Source: an uncultured Chlorobiaceae bacterium
Lineage (GTDB): Bacteria; Bacteroidota; Chlorobiia; Chlorobiales; Chlorobiaceae
Assembly (NCBI GenBank): GCA_903824295.1
Contig: CAIJWE010000094.1
Location: 1-47,057 of the forward strand
DNA length: 47,057 nt
Direction: 5' to 3'
Made by a program: the position numbers and the translations under genes
The notes under the pieces: generated by a model
The model's input: the letters and a program-made list of their open reading frames with translations, nothing else
The model's database searches: none
Told to the model about the DNA's origin: nothing
Part shown: positions 23,770-34,123 of the stretch, piece after piece
Layout of the letters: each line of letters opens with the position of its first letter
How positions within the stretch are numbered: position 1 is the stretch's first letter

Positions 23770-25623
23770 ATGGATATTCAGGATGAGCTTGCTGCCCGCA
23801 CCGATATTAAACATGCTCTCGCGGAAAAACTTGCCACACTTCCAACCTCTCCTGGTGTCTACCAGTTCAGGAATGCAAGTGGCCGGGTGATCTATGTCGG
23901 CAAGGCAAAGAACCTCCGCAACCGGGTTCGCTCCTATTTCAGAAGTTCACAGCAGCTCTACGGCAAAACGCTGGTGCTTGTTACCCATATTGCCGATTTT
24001 GAACTCATTATCACCTCTTCGGAGGTAGAAGCGCTGATTCTTGAAAACAATTTGATCAAGGAGCTGAAACCGCGCTACAACGTAAATTTGAAGGATGATA
24101 AAACCTACCCTTATCTGGTCATTACCAATGAGCCCTTCCCGCGCATCCTCATCAGCCGCCAGCGAAGAAAGGATGGCTCCACGTGGTTCGGCCCCTATAC
24201 TGAATCCCGTCAGCTTCACTCCATTCTTGACCTTATCGGCTCCATTTTTCCGGTACGGAGCTGCAAATTCCGCCTGAACGAAGAGAATATTGCCGCAAAA
24301 AAATACAAGGTCTGCCTCGACTACCACATTCACAAGTGCAAGGGGCCCTGTGAAGGGCGACAGACGGAAGAGGAGTATCTCCTTATGATCGAAGAGATTA
24401 CGCGCCTCCTGAAAGGAAAGACTGCCACCATGATACGCTCGCTCACCAGCACCATGCAGCTCTTTGCCCGCGAGCTGAAGTTTGAGCAGGCGGCGGAGAT
24501 AAAGGTGCAGCTTGAGAGCCTGAAGCGCTATGCTGAACGGCAGAAGGTGGTGTCGGGTGATGGTCTCGACAGGGATGTGTTTGCCGTTGCCACCGGCGAG
24601 GAGGATGGCTGCGGCGTCATCTTCAAAATACGGGAGGGCAAACTGCTCGGCTCCCGGCACATTTACATGAACAACACCGCAGGAGAGAGCGACGCCGGAC
24701 TGCAGGCAAGGGTGATGGAAAAATATTATCTCGAAACCCTTGAGCTTTTGCCTGATGAAATTCTACTCCAGGAGCCACTTGGCACCGACGAGGAGGAGAT
24801 ATTGAGAGCCTTCATACAAAAACCCATTCGCTTTGTGGTGCCGCAAATTGGCGAAAAGGCACACCTGGTCGAGATGTGCCGCCAGAATGCCCGGCACCAT
24901 CTGGAGGAGTACCTGATACAGAAACAGCAACGGGGAGAAGCGGTGCGCGAGCACTACGGCCTTACCGCCCTAAGGGAGTTGCTGCACCTGCCGAAACTCC
25001 CGCAACGGATTGAGTGTTTCGACAACTCCCATCTTCAGGGCACCGACTATGTGAGTTCAATGGTCTGTTTTGAGAAGGGAAAACCAAAAAAAGCGGATTA
25101 TCGGAAGTTTAAAATGAAGAGTTTTGAAGGGTCAGACGACTATGCCGCCATGGAGGAGGTGATCCGGCGACGCTACAGCGGATCGCTTGCAACCACGCTT
25201 CCCTGGCCTGATCTTATTGTGGTCGATGGCGGCAAAGGCCAGGTCAATACCGCTTTTCACACCCTGAACGCCCTCGGACTCTCCATTCCGGTTATCGGTC
25301 TGGCAAAACGCATTGAGGAGATCTTTACGCCGCAGGCCAGCGACCCCTTCAATCTGCCAAAAACCTCTCCTGCACTTAAACTGCTCCAGCAACTGCGCGA
25401 TGAGGCACACCGCTTTGCCATCACCTATCACCGTCAACTGAGATCGGAAAGAACACTGAAAACAGAACTTACCACGATAAAAGGAATTGGCGAGAAAACC
25501 GCGTTCAGGCTGCTTGAGCGCTTCGGCTCCGTTGACGGTGTGGCGAAGGCAACCCTTGAGGAGCTGACGGCGGCGGCTGGCAAAAAAACAGCGGAAGCTC
25601 TCTACCATTTTTACCGGCCATGA
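23770..25623 (+). CDS. uvrC: Excinuclease ABC subunit C
   Basis: UvrC makes both incisions in nucleotide excision repair. The GIY-YIG domain is near residues 20-105 (SPGVYQFRNASGRVIYVGKA). A cysteine cluster follows (CKFRLNEEN... then KVCLDYHIHKCKGPCEG), matching the iron-sulfur ligands reported for UvrC. Then come a UVR coiled-coil motif, the RNase H-like nuclease domain with ECFDNSH and IVVDGGKGQ, and C-terminal helix-hairpin-helix repeats (IKGIGEKTAFRLLERFG). 617 residues, normal length. Confidence 0.97.
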   Translation: MDIQDELAARTDIKHALAEKLATLPTSPGVYQFRNASGRVIYVGKAKNLRNRVRSYFRSSQQLYGKTLVLVTHIADFELIITSSEVEALILENNLIKELKPRYNVNLKDDKTYPYLVITNEPFPRILISRQRRKDGSTWFGPYTESRQLHSILDLIGSIFPVRSCKFRLNEENIAAKKYKVCLDYHIHKCKGPCEGRQTEEEYLLMIEEITRLLKGKTATMIRSLTSTMQLFARELKFEQAAEIKVQLESLKRYAERQKVVSGDGLDRDVFAVATGEEDGCGVIFKIREGKLLGSRHIYMNNTAGESDAGLQARVMEKYYLETLELLPDEILLQEPLGTDEEEILRAFIQKPIRFVVPQIGEKAHLVEMCRQNARHHLEEYLIQKQQRGEAVREHYGLTALRELLHLPKLPQRIECFDNSHLQGTDYVSSMVCFEKGKPKKADYRKFKMKSFEGSDDYAAMEEVIRRRYSGSLATTLPWPDLIVVDGGKGQVNTAFHTLNALGLSIPVIGLAKRIEEIFTPQASDPFNLPKTSPALKLLQQLRDEAHRFAITYHRQLRSERTLKTELTTIKGIGEKTAFRLLERFGSVDGVAKATLEELTAAAGKKTAEALYHFYRP

Positions 25624-25739
25624 ATGTTCCCATTCTCACTCCAGCCCGAGCTCCAGAATATTTTTGTTAAGAAAATTCTGTTATATTTGACCTTGTGTAC
25701 CGCGACACGGTGAACTGAAGAAACTCTTTACGATTGCTT

Positions 25740-27137
25740 ATGAATGTGCCTGATTTTTTCGACGATAACCGCCATTACCCAACGGGTGCATCAGGAAAAG
25801 AACAGCCCGACCTTGATGGTCTTGATTCGATGTTTGATTCGGAGGATATGCTTGACCGGATCATCCAATATAATGAAGAGGGGTTCCAGCTTGAAGCGCT
25901 GGCCGTTGCCCGTCGTCTTGCTGTAATAGCTCCCTCCAACACGGAGAGCTGGTTCTACCTCGGCAATTGCCTGACCCTCAATGGCTCTTTTGAAGAGGCT
26001 CTCGAAGCGTTCAAGATGGCTGCGGTCTTCAGCCCGATGGACAGCGAAATGCGCCTGAATCTGGCGCTTGCCTGGTTCAATACCGGCGACCACGAAGAGG
26101 CGATCAGAGAGCTTGATGATATGATTGTTGACTCCTCGATTGAAAAGGAGTACCACTACTACCGCGGTATCATTCTGCAGCGGCTTGAGCAGATTGTAGA
26201 AGCTGAATCAAACTTCGAATACGCCCTGACGCTTGATGCCGAGTTTGCCGATGCGTGGTATGAACTTGCCTACTGCAAGGATGTGCTGGGCAAGCTTGAG
26301 GAGAGTACCTCATGCTACCGCAAAACGCACGATTATGACCCCTACAATATTAATGCATGGTACAATAATGGCCTTGTACTGAGCAAAATGAAGCGCTACG
26401 ACGAGGCGCTCGACTGTTACGACATGGCCATAGCCATTTCCGATGATTTCAGCTCGGCCTGGTATAACCGGGCAAACGTTCTTGCTATCACCGGGCGTAT
26501 TGAGGAGGCTGCCGAAAGCTATCTGAAAACACTGGAGTATGACCCTGACGATATCAACGCCCTCTATAATCTTGGCATCGCCTACGAAGAGCTTGAGGAG
26601 TACACCGAGGGCATCGTCTGCTATCGCCGCTGCATTGAGCTGAGCAGTGATTTCAGTGACGCATGGTTTGCCCTTGCCTGTTGCCATGAAGCGCTTGATG
26701 AGTACCAGGAGGCATTTGCGGCCACTGCGGAGGCTTTGAAGTTGGCACCCGAGAGCATCGAGTTCCTGCTGCTCAAAGCGGAGATTGAGTATAATCTTAA
26801 CGATCTTGACCTCTCCATTGCGACCTACCAGCAGATCATGACGCTTGATCCTGAAAATCCGCAGATCTGGGTCGATTTTGCCATTGTGCTCAGGGAGGCT
26901 GGCCAAATCAATGCTTCAATTGATGCGCTGCAGCAATCGCTGAAACTTCAGCCGCTGTCGGCCGATGCCCACTTTGAAATTGCCGCCGCCTATTTTGCCA
27001 TGGGCGACAAACTCAGTACACTCAAGGCACTGAGCAAGGCATTCAAGATTGATCCGGAGAAAAAAGAGCTGTTTCAGAGCACCTTTCCGGAGCTCTATCA
27101 GCAGGATTCCGTCCGTCGGATGCTCGGAATTGCATGA
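25740..27137 (+). CDS. Tetratricopeptide-repeat protein
   Basis: A 465-residue soluble protein with an acidic N-terminal tail (about 45 residues) followed by at least ten TPR units of 34 residues. Examples are [36 protein letters not shown] and [18 protein letters not shown]. No catalytic domain and no signal peptide. I start at ATG 25740 rather than a TTG two codons upstream. Its last codons overlap aroE, so it heads an operon with aroE and probably lspA-tatD. Role: a protein-interaction scaffold, partners unknown. Confidence 0.88.
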   Translation: MNVPDFFDDNRHYPTGASGKEQPDLDGLDSMFDSEDMLDRIIQYNEEGFQLEALAVARRLAVIAPSNTESWFYLGNCLTLNGSFEEALEAFKMAAVFSPMDSEMRLNLALAWFNTGDHEEAIRELDDMIVDSSIEKEYHYYRGIILQRLEQIVEAESNFEYALTLDAEFADAWYELAYCKDVLGKLEESTSCYRKTHDYDPYNINAWYNNGLVLSKMKRYDEALDCYDMAIAISDDFSSAWYNRANVLAITGRIEEAAESYLKTLEYDPDDINALYNLGIAYEELEEYTEGIVCYRRCIELSSDFSDAWFALACCHEALDEYQEAFAATAEALKLAPESIEFLLLKAEIEYNLNDLDLSIATYQQIMTLDPENPQIWVDFAIVLREAGQINASIDALQQSLKLQPLSADAHFEIAAAYFAMGDKLSTLKALSKAFKIDPEKKELFQSTFPELYQQDSVRRMLGIA

Positions 27138-27979
27138 AGAGAGCAACAAAAATCCTCGGACTTATCGGTCGTGCCGTTGATTATTCCTACTCCCCGCTCA
27201 TCCATAACAGGGCGTGCGGGTTGCTTGGGCTTGAGTATCATTATACCATCTTCAACATCTCGGATCCCAGCTTGATCGGTGACGCCCTTCGCGGAGCAAA
27301 AGCGCTCGGGATTGCGGGCTTTAATGTCACCATCCCCTACAAAAAAACCGTTGTACCTTTTCTCGACGCCCTCTCCGAAGAGGCGGCCTCAATACTGGCG
27401 GTCAACACCATTGTTAACGACGGGGGAAAACTGATTGGCCACAACACCGATATTGCCGGATTTGCCGCTCCTCTTCTCCCCTATCGGGAGAGCATAACGG
27501 GCACAACACTCTCCATTTTTGGCGGAGGTGGAGCTGCCCTCGCAGCCATTGAGGCGTTCAACCGTTTTTTTGCTCCAAAAGAGATTTTGATCTTTGTGCG
27601 TGACCCTGAGAAAACCCGTTCGTTGCTTGAAAAGAGCGCCCATGACAATCTCACCATACTCCACTCCGGCGATCCCGCAAAAATGAGGGAGTGCCGCGTT
27701 ATGGTCAATGCTACGCCCATCGGTACCAGAGGCAGTAACACTTCTTTTCTCCCTTTTGAGCGGGAGCTGCTCCATTCAGGCCAGATTGTCTACGACATGG
27801 TCTACAACCCTCTTGAGACTCCCCTCCTGCAGGCGGCAAAGCAGGCTGGAGCGACAACCATATCGGGCATTGAGATGCTCATCGGCCAGGCTGAACGCTC
27901 ATTCACCCTATGGACTGGTATGCAGATGCCAACCATGGCCGTAAGAGAGAGTCTTCTGCAAGAGATTCATCAACAATAA
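27134..27979 (+). CDS. aroE: Shikimate dehydrogenase (NADP+)
   Basis: AroE reduces 3-dehydroshikimate in chorismate synthesis. Substrate-site motifs are YSYSPLIHN and FNVTIPYKK with the catalytic Lys. [16 protein letters not shown] and the Rossmann glycine motif [12 protein letters not shown] follow, then NATPIG and [13 protein letters not shown]. 281 residues. Its start overlaps the stop of the TPR gene (ATGA). Confidence 0.96.
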   Translation: MKRATKILGLIGRAVDYSYSPLIHNRACGLLGLEYHYTIFNISDPSLIGDALRGAKALGIAGFNVTIPYKKTVVPFLDALSEEAASILAVNTIVNDGGKLIGHNTDIAGFAAPLLPYRESITGTTLSIFGGGGAALAAIEAFNRFFAPKEILIFVRDPEKTRSLLEKSAHDNLTILHSGDPAKMRECRVMVNATPIGTRGSNTSFLPFERELLHSGQIVYDMVYNPLETPLLQAAKQAGATTISGIEMLIGQAERSFTLWTGMQMPTMAVRESLLQEIHQQ

Positions 27980-28004
27980 CCCTCTGCCCGCGGGCATCTT
28001 ACCC

Positions 28005-28514
28005 ATGAAACTCTTTTTTACGGTTATCCTTCTCATCATCACCCTTGACCAGTGGACAAAAAAACTTGCCGTAACGTTTCTCCGCGATGGAGTGCAAAGC
28101 ATCACCATCATCCCTGATTTTTTTTCACTCACCTACGCGGAAAACCGGGGAGTGGCCTTCGGGCTTGAATTTGCTCCGCCGGCGGTTCTCCTCCTTTTGA
28201 CCGGACTCATTACGGCCATCGTCCTCTTTTATGTCATCCGCTCAAAAAACCGGAGCGCTCTTTTTCTGCTCCCTTTTGCCTTCATCACTGGCGGAGGGAT
28301 TGGCAACATGATTGACCGTATGACGCTCGGCAGGGTTGTTGACTTCATCTACTTCGATCTCTACCACGGCCATATTTTCGGCACCTGGGTCTCCCTGTGG
28401 CCTATTTTCAATGTTGCTGATTCAGCCATCACCATCGGAGCCTGCATGTTGATCCTCTTTCATAACAAGCTCTTTCCAGTCGGGAGCCCTGAGGTGAAAA
28501 GCGATGTTCGTTGA
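28005..28514 (+). CDS. lspA: Lipoprotein signal peptidase
   Basis: LspA cleaves the signal peptide of diacylated prolipoproteins. The 169-residue protein has four predicted membrane helices, [11 protein letters not shown] in the first, and [11 protein letters not shown]. The catalytic aspartates lie in [15 protein letters not shown] and [11 protein letters not shown]. It starts 25 bases after aroE and overlaps tatD by 11 bases. Confidence 0.96.
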   Translation: MKLFFTVILLIITLDQWTKKLAVTFLRDGVQSITIIPDFFSLTYAENRGVAFGLEFAPPAVLLLLTGLITAIVLFYVIRSKNRSALFLLPFAFITGGGIGNMIDRMTLGRVVDFIYFDLYHGHIFGTWVSLWPIFNVADSAITIGACMLILFHNKLFPVGSPEVKSDVR

Positions 28515-29274
28515 TATCCACTGCCACCTCTCCTTCCCTGAGTTCGACGTGGATCGAAGAGAGGTGATCAATCGTCTGACCGAAGGGGGTGTGGGGCTGC
28601 TTATCGATCCGGGCGTTGACGTTGCCTCAAGCAGAAAATCGGTTGAACTTGCCAGCAATTTTGATTTTATTTACGCCAACGTCGGACTTCACCCCCATGA
28701 AGCGACCCTCGCTGTCGAAGAGAGTGTTTTTGGAGAGCTGCTCTCTCTTGCCCGCTCGCCGAAAGTGGTCGCCATCGGAGAGATCGGCCTCGACTATCAC
28801 TATCCCGACTATAACCGCTCTGCCCAGCAGGGCGCATTCCGTGAAATGCTGAAGATGGCCCGCTCGCTCGATATGCCGGTGGTGATCCATTGCCGCGATG
28901 CATGGGAGGATATGCTGCAGATTTTGACAGAAGAGAGCCATTCAGCCATGCGTGGCGTGATGCACTGCTTTTCAGGTGACACTCTTATCGCAAAGGAGTG
29001 TATCCGGAAAGGGTTCAAGCTCTCCATTCCAGGCACCATAACCTACAAGCGTTCCCTCTTGCCGGAGGTAGTCAGAACGGTTTCTCTTGATGATCTCCTC
29101 ACGGAGACCGATGCTCCTTACCTTGCTCCCGTGCCATATCGGGGCAAAAGGAATGAACCGGCCTTTGTCAGCACGGTCACGACGGCCATTGCCCGTCTCA
29201 GGGAGATCTCCCTCAAAGAGGCGGCGGAAGGCATTGCAAAGAACAGCGTTGAATTGTTTAGACTGCCGAATTGA
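28504..29274 (+). CDS. tatD: TatD-family metal-dependent hydrolase/DNase
   Basis: A 256-residue TIM-barrel hydrolase. Metal-binding residues appear in [44 protein letters not shown] and [10 protein letters not shown]. The family includes 3'-5' DNases and D-aminoacyl-tRNA deacylase-like enzymes, so the symbol marks family rather than proven function. Confidence 0.93.
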   Translation: MFVDIHCHLSFPEFDVDRREVINRLTEGGVGLLIDPGVDVASSRKSVELASNFDFIYANVGLHPHEATLAVEESVFGELLSLARSPKVVAIGEIGLDYHYPDYNRSAQQGAFREMLKMARSLDMPVVIHCRDAWEDMLQILTEESHSAMRGVMHCFSGDTLIAKECIRKGFKLSIPGTITYKRSLLPEVVRTVSLDDLLTETDAPYLAPVPYRGKRNEPAFVSTVTTAIARLREISLKEAAEGIAKNSVELFRLPN

Positions 29275-29351
29275 CCATATTTTGAAAATCACGCAAACTT
29301 GCTTAGGTTGAGGGCCGACCGTAACCAATGCAGCAACCATAACTACGAGCC

Positions 29352-30044
29352 ATGAACGATATACAGACCTCCACTCCCGTCCAGCAGAGCATGAAACCCT
29401 CTGCAGAAGACAATCTGCTCTACATTGCCATAAAGTATAAATCGGCAATTATCGGCGCACTCATCCTCCTCATCTGCCTTGGAGCAGGTAGTTTTTTCTG
29501 GATTCGCTACCAGCAGACACGTGAGCTTGATGCAGCAATGGAACTCTCAAGGATCGCTCCCTTTCTTGATCGTGGAGAGTACAAAATCGCCATCAACGGT
29601 GACGGAAAGATTGACGGCCTGAAAAAAATTGCTGATGTATACGCCGGCAAATATGCTGGCACCCCGAGTGGCAATATGGCCAGTCTGCTGCTTGCCAATG
29701 CCTACTACTCCACCAATGAGTTTGACACAGCCCTGAAGGCTTTCAGTAGCGTATCAATCAAAGATAACGATCTTGCCGCCGCCGCACTGGCTGGAGCCGC
29801 TGACTGTTACGTTGGTAAAAATCAGTTTGCGCCAGCAGCCGAAAGCTATCAGGAGGCATCAAAACAGGCTGAAAACAATGTTCTGAAGGCTCAGTACCTC
29901 GCTCGTGCAGCCGACTGTTTCCGGCAGACGAACCAGCTTAAAAAGGCGGCTGAACTGTATACAAAAATCGTCGCGGACTATCCCGGCACAACAGGAGCGG
30001 CTACGGCACAGCGCTCACTCTGGCAGATTTCCGGAATTCTTTAA
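29352..30044 (+). CDS. Membrane-anchored TPR protein (YfgM-like)
   Basis: A 230-residue protein with a cytoplasmic N-terminus, one membrane helix (about residues 31-53, KSAIIGALILLICLGAGSFF) and then an extracytoplasmic TPR region (LLLANAYYSTNEFDTALKAF, AADCFRQTNQLKKAAELYTK). This layout is that of YfgM/TPR_21 proteins, which work with periplasmic chaperones. The neighbouring cyclophilin gene fits such a folding role, by inference. Confidence 0.75.
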   Translation: MNDIQTSTPVQQSMKPSAEDNLLYIAIKYKSAIIGALILLICLGAGSFFWIRYQQTRELDAAMELSRIAPFLDRGEYKIAINGDGKIDGLKKIADVYAGKYAGTPSGNMASLLLANAYYSTNEFDTALKAFSSVSIKDNDLAAAALAGAADCYVGKNQFAPAAESYQEASKQAENNVLKAQYLARAADCFRQTNQLKKAAELYTKIVADYPGTTGAATAQRSLWQISGIL

Positions 30045-30077
30045 GAAGCAGCAACCACTATCTAAATATATTTCAGC

Positions 30078-30569
30078 ATGCCTGAACAGTTTATTATCAA
30101 GACAAGCCTTGGCGACATTACCATCAGCCTCTACGACGATACCCCGCTGCACCGCGACAACTTCGTCAAGCTCACTGGCGAGAATTACTACGACGGCATC
30201 CGCTTTCACCGGGTTATTGAAGGGTTCATGATACAGACCGGCGATCCCCTGTCGCGCCATGAGGAAAAACGCTCCCTGCATGGAACCGGCGGCCCCTCGA
30301 CTCGCATTCCGGCCGAAATCAAATTTCCGAACAAAAAAGGAACACTTGCTGCGGCGAGAGACAACAATCCACAGAGAGCCTCATCCGGCAGCCAGTTCTA
30401 TATCAACCACTCAGACAATGGATTTCTTGACGGCCAGTACACCGTTTTCGGTGTCGTTGAAGCTGGCATGGATGTGGTAGAAAAAATCGCTGCGGTCAAG
30501 ACCGATCCCAACGACAACCCGCTTGTTCCGGTCGTCATAGAGTCGATCGTTCCAGTTGCCAAGTCTTGA
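30078..30569 (+). CDS. Cyclophilin-type peptidyl-prolyl isomerase
   Basis: A 163-residue cyclophilin with FHRVIEGFMIQTGDP (active-site Arg and Phe region), AARDNNPQRASSGSQFYIN and LDGQYTVFGVVEAGMDVV. No signal peptide is evident, so it is probably cytoplasmic. It catalyses cis-trans isomerisation of proline peptide bonds. It follows the TPR gene by 33 bases. Confidence 0.95.
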   Translation: MPEQFIIKTSLGDITISLYDDTPLHRDNFVKLTGENYYDGIRFHRVIEGFMIQTGDPLSRHEEKRSLHGTGGPSTRIPAEIKFPNKKGTLAAARDNNPQRASSGSQFYINHSDNGFLDGQYTVFGVVEAGMDVVEKIAAVKTDPNDNPLVPVVIESIVPVAKS

Positions 30570-30584
30570 GAGGCTGAAAGAGAG

Positions 30585-31274
30585 ATGGAGAGTATTGCGG
30601 CCAACATAGAGGATATTCAGGAGCAAATCACCGCGGCCTGCATTGAGGCGGGCCGAGACAGGGCCGAGGTACGTCTGATCGCCGTTTCAAAAACCCACCC
30701 GGCCTCTCTCGTCAGGGAGGCCTTCAATTCGGGCCAGATCGAGTTCGGCGAGAGCTATGTGCAGGAGTTTTTGGAAAAGCACGACGACCCACAGCTTGAA
30801 CATCAAGGAATTGAGTGGCACTTTATCGGCCACCTGCAGTCGAACAAGATTCGCTCGATTATCGGCAAGGTGAGCCTTATTCACGGCATCGACAAACGCT
30901 CAACGGCTGAAGAGCTCTCAAAACGGGCTCTCCAGCAAAACCTGCAGGTCAACTATCTCCTTGAAGTCAACACATCCGGCGAAGCATCCAAGTATGGCAT
31001 GGCGCCGGAAGAAGTTCTTTCAGTGGCAGAGGCGCTCTTTTTGCTCCCCAACATCACCCTCCGCGGTCTGATGACCATCGCCTCACCGGATAGGGTCAAA
31101 GCACAGGAGGAGTTCCGCCAACTGCGTCTGCTGCTTGAAGCACTGAAAGCGGTTGCACCAGATCCATCACAACTTGCCGAGCTCTCCATGGGTATGAGCG
31201 GCGACTTCAGGGAGGCCATTCATGAGGGAGCGACCATGATCCGTGTCGGCACGGCAATCTTCGGCTGGAGATGA
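30585..31274 (+). CDS. YggS/PROSC family PLP homeostasis protein
   Basis: A 229-residue alanine-racemase-like barrel without the C-terminal domain. The PLP lysine is in LIAVSKTHP. EFGESYVQEFLEK, WHFIGHLQSNKIR and SMGMSGDFREAIHEGATMIRVGTAIFG are family signatures. YggS proteins buffer pyridoxal phosphate and influence amino-acid pools; no enzymatic activity is established. It lies 15 bases after the cyclophilin gene. Confidence 0.95.
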   Translation: MESIAANIEDIQEQITAACIEAGRDRAEVRLIAVSKTHPASLVREAFNSGQIEFGESYVQEFLEKHDDPQLEHQGIEWHFIGHLQSNKIRSIIGKVSLIHGIDKRSTAEELSKRALQQNLQVNYLLEVNTSGEASKYGMAPEEVLSVAEALFLLPNITLRGLMTIASPDRVKAQEEFRQLRLLLEALKAVAPDPSQLAELSMGMSGDFREAIHEGATMIRVGTAIFGWR

Positions 31275-31346
31275 GACTAACGGCTTTCCGGCTGGCTCAA
31301 ACACGTTTTGTACTACTTGTCAATTAACCTGTAAAACAACCCCATC

Positions 31347-32168
31347 ATGATCTCACAGAAGGCAAAAATTCAGGAAGCAGTCGCCTTTATCAGAAAAAAA
31401 ACATCCCTCGACTACCCTGTCGGAATTGTTCTGGGAACGGGCCTCGGTGCTCTTGTCAAGGAGATTGATATTGATTTTTCCCTCGACTACAGTGATATTC
31501 CCAACTTCCCGGTCTCAACGGTTGAAACTCACCTCGGCAAACTGATTTTTGGAACCCTTGCAGGCAAAAATGTTGTGGCCATGCAGGGGCGCTTCCACTT
31601 CTACGAGGGCTACTCCATGCACCAGATTGTCTTTCCGATCAGGGTCATGAAGCATCTCGGCGTCAAAACCCTCGGCATCACCAATGCCTGCGGCGGCCTG
31701 AATCCTGCCTACAAAAAAGGCGAAATCATGCTGATCGACGACCACATCAACCTGCTCGGCACCAACCCGCTGATCGGGCCAAACGACCCTGAAATCGGCT
31801 CACGTTTTACTGACCTCTGCGCACCCTACTCTCCCCGTATTCTTGCCCTGGCCGAGCAAGTTGCCCTCGACCACAGAATCAAGGTACAGCGTGGCGTCTA
31901 TGTCGCACTCTCCGGCCCCTGCCTCGAGACCCGAGCTGAATACCGCATGTTACGCATTCTTGGCGCCGATGTCGTCGGTATGTCAACCGTACCGGAGGTG
32001 ATCGCCGCCGTCCATCAGGGAACAGAGGTCTTCGGCATGTCCATTATTACCGACGAGTGCTTCCCCGACTGCCTCAAATCAGTCAGCATCGAAGAGATCA
32101 TTGAGGTCTCCAACCATGCCGAACCAAAAATGACCTCCATCTTCAAGTCTATTGTAGCAAACCTTTAA
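31347..32168 (+). CDS. Trimeric purine nucleoside phosphorylase, possibly MTA phosphorylase
   Basis: A 273-residue PNP/MTAP family protein with the phosphate site GTGLGAL, MQGRFHFYEGYS, ITNACGGLNP, the ribose and base site SGPCLETRAEYRMLR, and VGMSTVPEVIAA. In the base-specificity segment it reads IITDECFPD. An Asp stands where human PNP has Asn243 (ITN). Asp at this place goes with 6-aminopurine substrates such as adenosine or methylthioadenosine. The next gene is mtnA, 15 bases on, which consumes methylthioribose-1-phosphate. An MTA role is therefore likely but not proven. Confidence 0.9.
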   Translation: MISQKAKIQEAVAFIRKKTSLDYPVGIVLGTGLGALVKEIDIDFSLDYSDIPNFPVSTVETHLGKLIFGTLAGKNVVAMQGRFHFYEGYSMHQIVFPIRVMKHLGVKTLGITNACGGLNPAYKKGEIMLIDDHINLLGTNPLIGPNDPEIGSRFTDLCAPYSPRILALAEQVALDHRIKVQRGVYVALSGPCLETRAEYRMLRILGADVVGMSTVPEVIAAVHQGTEVFGMSIITDECFPDCLKSVSIEEIIEVSNHAEPKMTSIFKSIVANL

Positions 32169-32183
32169 TCGTCACAAACACCT

Positions 32184-33248
32184 ATGATAGACGCCATATC
32201 GTTCAAAGACAACACGCTTCACTACCTCGACCAGCGTTATCTGCCGCTCAAGGAGAATTACGTTGCAACCAAAGATTACCGGGAGGCCATAGAGGCAATC
32301 AAGACGCTTGCCGTGCGCGGCGCACCACTGATCGGCGTTGCAGCAGCCTATACCATCATCCTCGGCATCAACAGCTTCAAAGGCACCAAAGAGGAGTTCC
32401 CTCCTTTTTTCAAGGCGCTTGTTGCAGAAGTTGAAGCCTCACGCCCGACCGCCGTCAACCTCTTTTTTGCGGCGGCCCGTATGAAAAAGGTCTATAATGA
32501 AAATTTTGAGGCCGACACCATCGAGGTACTCTTTGCAAAAATGAGCGTTGCCGCCGGCAAAATTCATACCGATGAAATTGCCAACTGCGATGCCATGTCG
32601 CGCCACGGTGTTGAGCAGATCAAGACCGACTTGGCCCACATCCTCAAAACCCGCAAGCTCAACGTTCTGACTCACTGCAACACCGGCACCCTTGCCTGCT
32701 GTGGGACTGGTTCGGCGCTTGGCGTCATCAGGCTTGCCTGGCAGGAGGGGCTGATTGAGCGCGTCATCACCTCCGAAAGTCGTCCGCTTTTGCAAGGGCT
32801 CCGTCTTACAGCCTGGGAACTTGAGCAGGATGGCATACCCTTTGTCTCCATTTCCGACTCCTCATCAGCATTTCTGATGCAGCGCGGGATGATTGATTTC
32901 GGTATTGTCGGCGCAGACCGGATTGCTGCCAACGGTGACACCGCCAACAAGATCGGCACCTGTGCCCACGCCATCAGCGCCTGGCACCACAACCTGCCTT
33001 TCTACATCGCCGCGCCGGTATCAACCATTGATATCACGATTCCAGACGGCACTTGCATCCCGATAGAAGAGCGCAACGCTGATGAGCTGAGAACCATTTT
33101 CGGCACACAAGTGGCATCACCAACCACGCCGGTGCTCAACTACGCCTTCGACGTCACCCCCGGCAAATTACTGAGGGGGATCATTACCGATAAAAAGGCG
33201 GTTGTCGGCGATTATGTGACGGGACTTGCGGCGTTGATGGTGGAGTAA
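32184..33248 (+). CDS. mtnA: S-methyl-5-thioribose-1-phosphate isomerase
   Basis: MtnA converts methylthioribose-1-phosphate to methylthioribulose-1-phosphate in the methionine salvage pathway. The 354-residue eIF2B-like protein has VRGAPLIGVAAAY, RPTAVNLFFA, THCNTGTLACCGTGSALGVI with the catalytic Cys, ESRPLLQGLRLTAWEL, and GADRIAANGDTANKIGT with the catalytic Asp. It forms an operon with the phosphorylase. Later mtn genes are not in the window. Confidence 0.97.
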   Translation: MIDAISFKDNTLHYLDQRYLPLKENYVATKDYREAIEAIKTLAVRGAPLIGVAAAYTIILGINSFKGTKEEFPPFFKALVAEVEASRPTAVNLFFAAARMKKVYNENFEADTIEVLFAKMSVAAGKIHTDEIANCDAMSRHGVEQIKTDLAHILKTRKLNVLTHCNTGTLACCGTGSALGVIRLAWQEGLIERVITSESRPLLQGLRLTAWELEQDGIPFVSISDSSSAFLMQRGMIDFGIVGADRIAANGDTANKIGTCAHAISAWHHNLPFYIAAPVSTIDITIPDGTCIPIEERNADELRTIFGTQVASPTTPVLNYAFDVTPGKLLRGIITDKKAVVGDYVTGLAALMVE

Positions 33249-33281
33249 ACGGGGAATCATCTCGCTATATCGCTACATGTT

Positions 33282-33321
33282 AAAACGCTCACCGTTAATT
33301 GATCTTGATGGTGAGCGTTCT
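33282..33321. terminator. Convergent hairpin between mtnA and the minus-strand gene
   Basis: AACGCTCACC (33284-33293) pairs with GGTGAGCGTT (33310-33319) around a 16-base loop. On the minus strand the stem is followed by TTTT, so it would best end the gene at 33418-33735. On the plus strand the T-run is missing and termination of mtnA would be weaker. Confidence 0.6.
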
Positions 33322-33417
33322 GTCTTGCAAAATTTGATCATCCCACTCCAGTATCGTCATCCCTTTTGATTATCAGGTCGTAGATAACTTTTCTTGTGCA
33401 TGGAGTGAGATTGTGTC

Positions 33418-33735
33418 CTACTCTGACTTATCTTTTTCTATCCTTGGAGCTAATGGGCGACATATTGCTGCCAGTCTTTTCATATCCTCTATATCATCTT
33501 GAACTCGTTTCGGTAGCGATGATTGGATTCGATCAAGTGCTTCTTTTGGAAATTCTGGGATAATGGTATCATCTACCTTAAGCTTTTCTCCTTGCAGAAA
33601 CTCGATGAAATCTTCTTGGGACGTCGGATCTGCGGTAGCAAAGCCTGGAGTTATGATTATTCCTTCTCCAATTACCTTGCCCGTCTCTGGATCAATGTAC
33701 TGGATGGTATCACCTATCTTTGGACCTTTACTCAT
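33418..33735 (-). CDS. Hypothetical protein, 105 residues
   Basis: It reads MSKGPKIGDTIQYIDPETGK with an IGEGIIITPGF segment, then an acidic middle (TSQEDFIEFLQGEKLKVDD) and a charged helical C-terminus (IEDMKRLAAICRPLAPRIEK). No membrane segment or signal peptide. I do not recognise a family. It lies beside a toxin-antitoxin pair in an AT-richer accessory patch. A TA-related role would be a guess. The ORF is coherent and probably real. Confidence 0.55.
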   Translation of the reverse strand: MSKGPKIGDTIQYIDPETGKVIGEGIIITPGFATADPTSQEDFIEFLQGEKLKVDDTIIPEFPKEALDRIQSSLPKRVQDDIEDMKRLAAICRPLAPRIEKDKSE

Positions 33736-33890
33736 GATTGTAAGTTATTTTAATGCGTTGACTATTGGCATAACTTCACAGATATGAAAAAATTTATGGT
33801 GTGTTCATTAATTTTTTAAGCAATTTTTTCCATATTCCATCATTTTCCACAAAAAACGCAAAGTAGAAACTAAAGTATGGTTAGCGTTTT

Positions 33891-34121
33891 TTACGCGTAC
33901 TCGAACACATCCATAGGAACTGATTTCGCCGGTTCCTGGTGGCTGTGAACAATTCGTCGAATTCTCTCTGTCGTCTCCCGGCTAAACGTTTTATCACCAC
34001 ACCGAGCACAAACTTTAGCGGGAATACCCTCTACCAACACGTGCTTTCCGTTGAGGTTAAATACTTCATCAACGATTTCTGCTCGGGCCTCACCTGAACC
34101 GCAATTATGACAATGAAACAT
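33891..34121 (-). CDS. YgiT-type zinc-finger antitoxin
   Basis: A 76-residue protein with the two zinc-binding pairs C-H-N-C (MFHCHNCGSGEA) and VCARCGDKTFS, as in MqsA/YgiT N-terminal domains. Then comes a helical tail (RETTERIRRIVHSHQEPAKS). It lacks the HTH half of MqsA. It begins two bases after the stop of the DUF4258 gene. This toxin-first order is shared with mqsRA and the DUF4258-YgiT pairs seen in many genomes. Confidence 0.82.
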   Translation of the reverse strand: MFHCHNCGSGEARAEIVDEVFNLNGKHVLVEGIPAKVCARCGDKTFSRETTERIRRIVHSHQEPAKSVPMDVFEYA

Positions 34122-34123
34122 AC

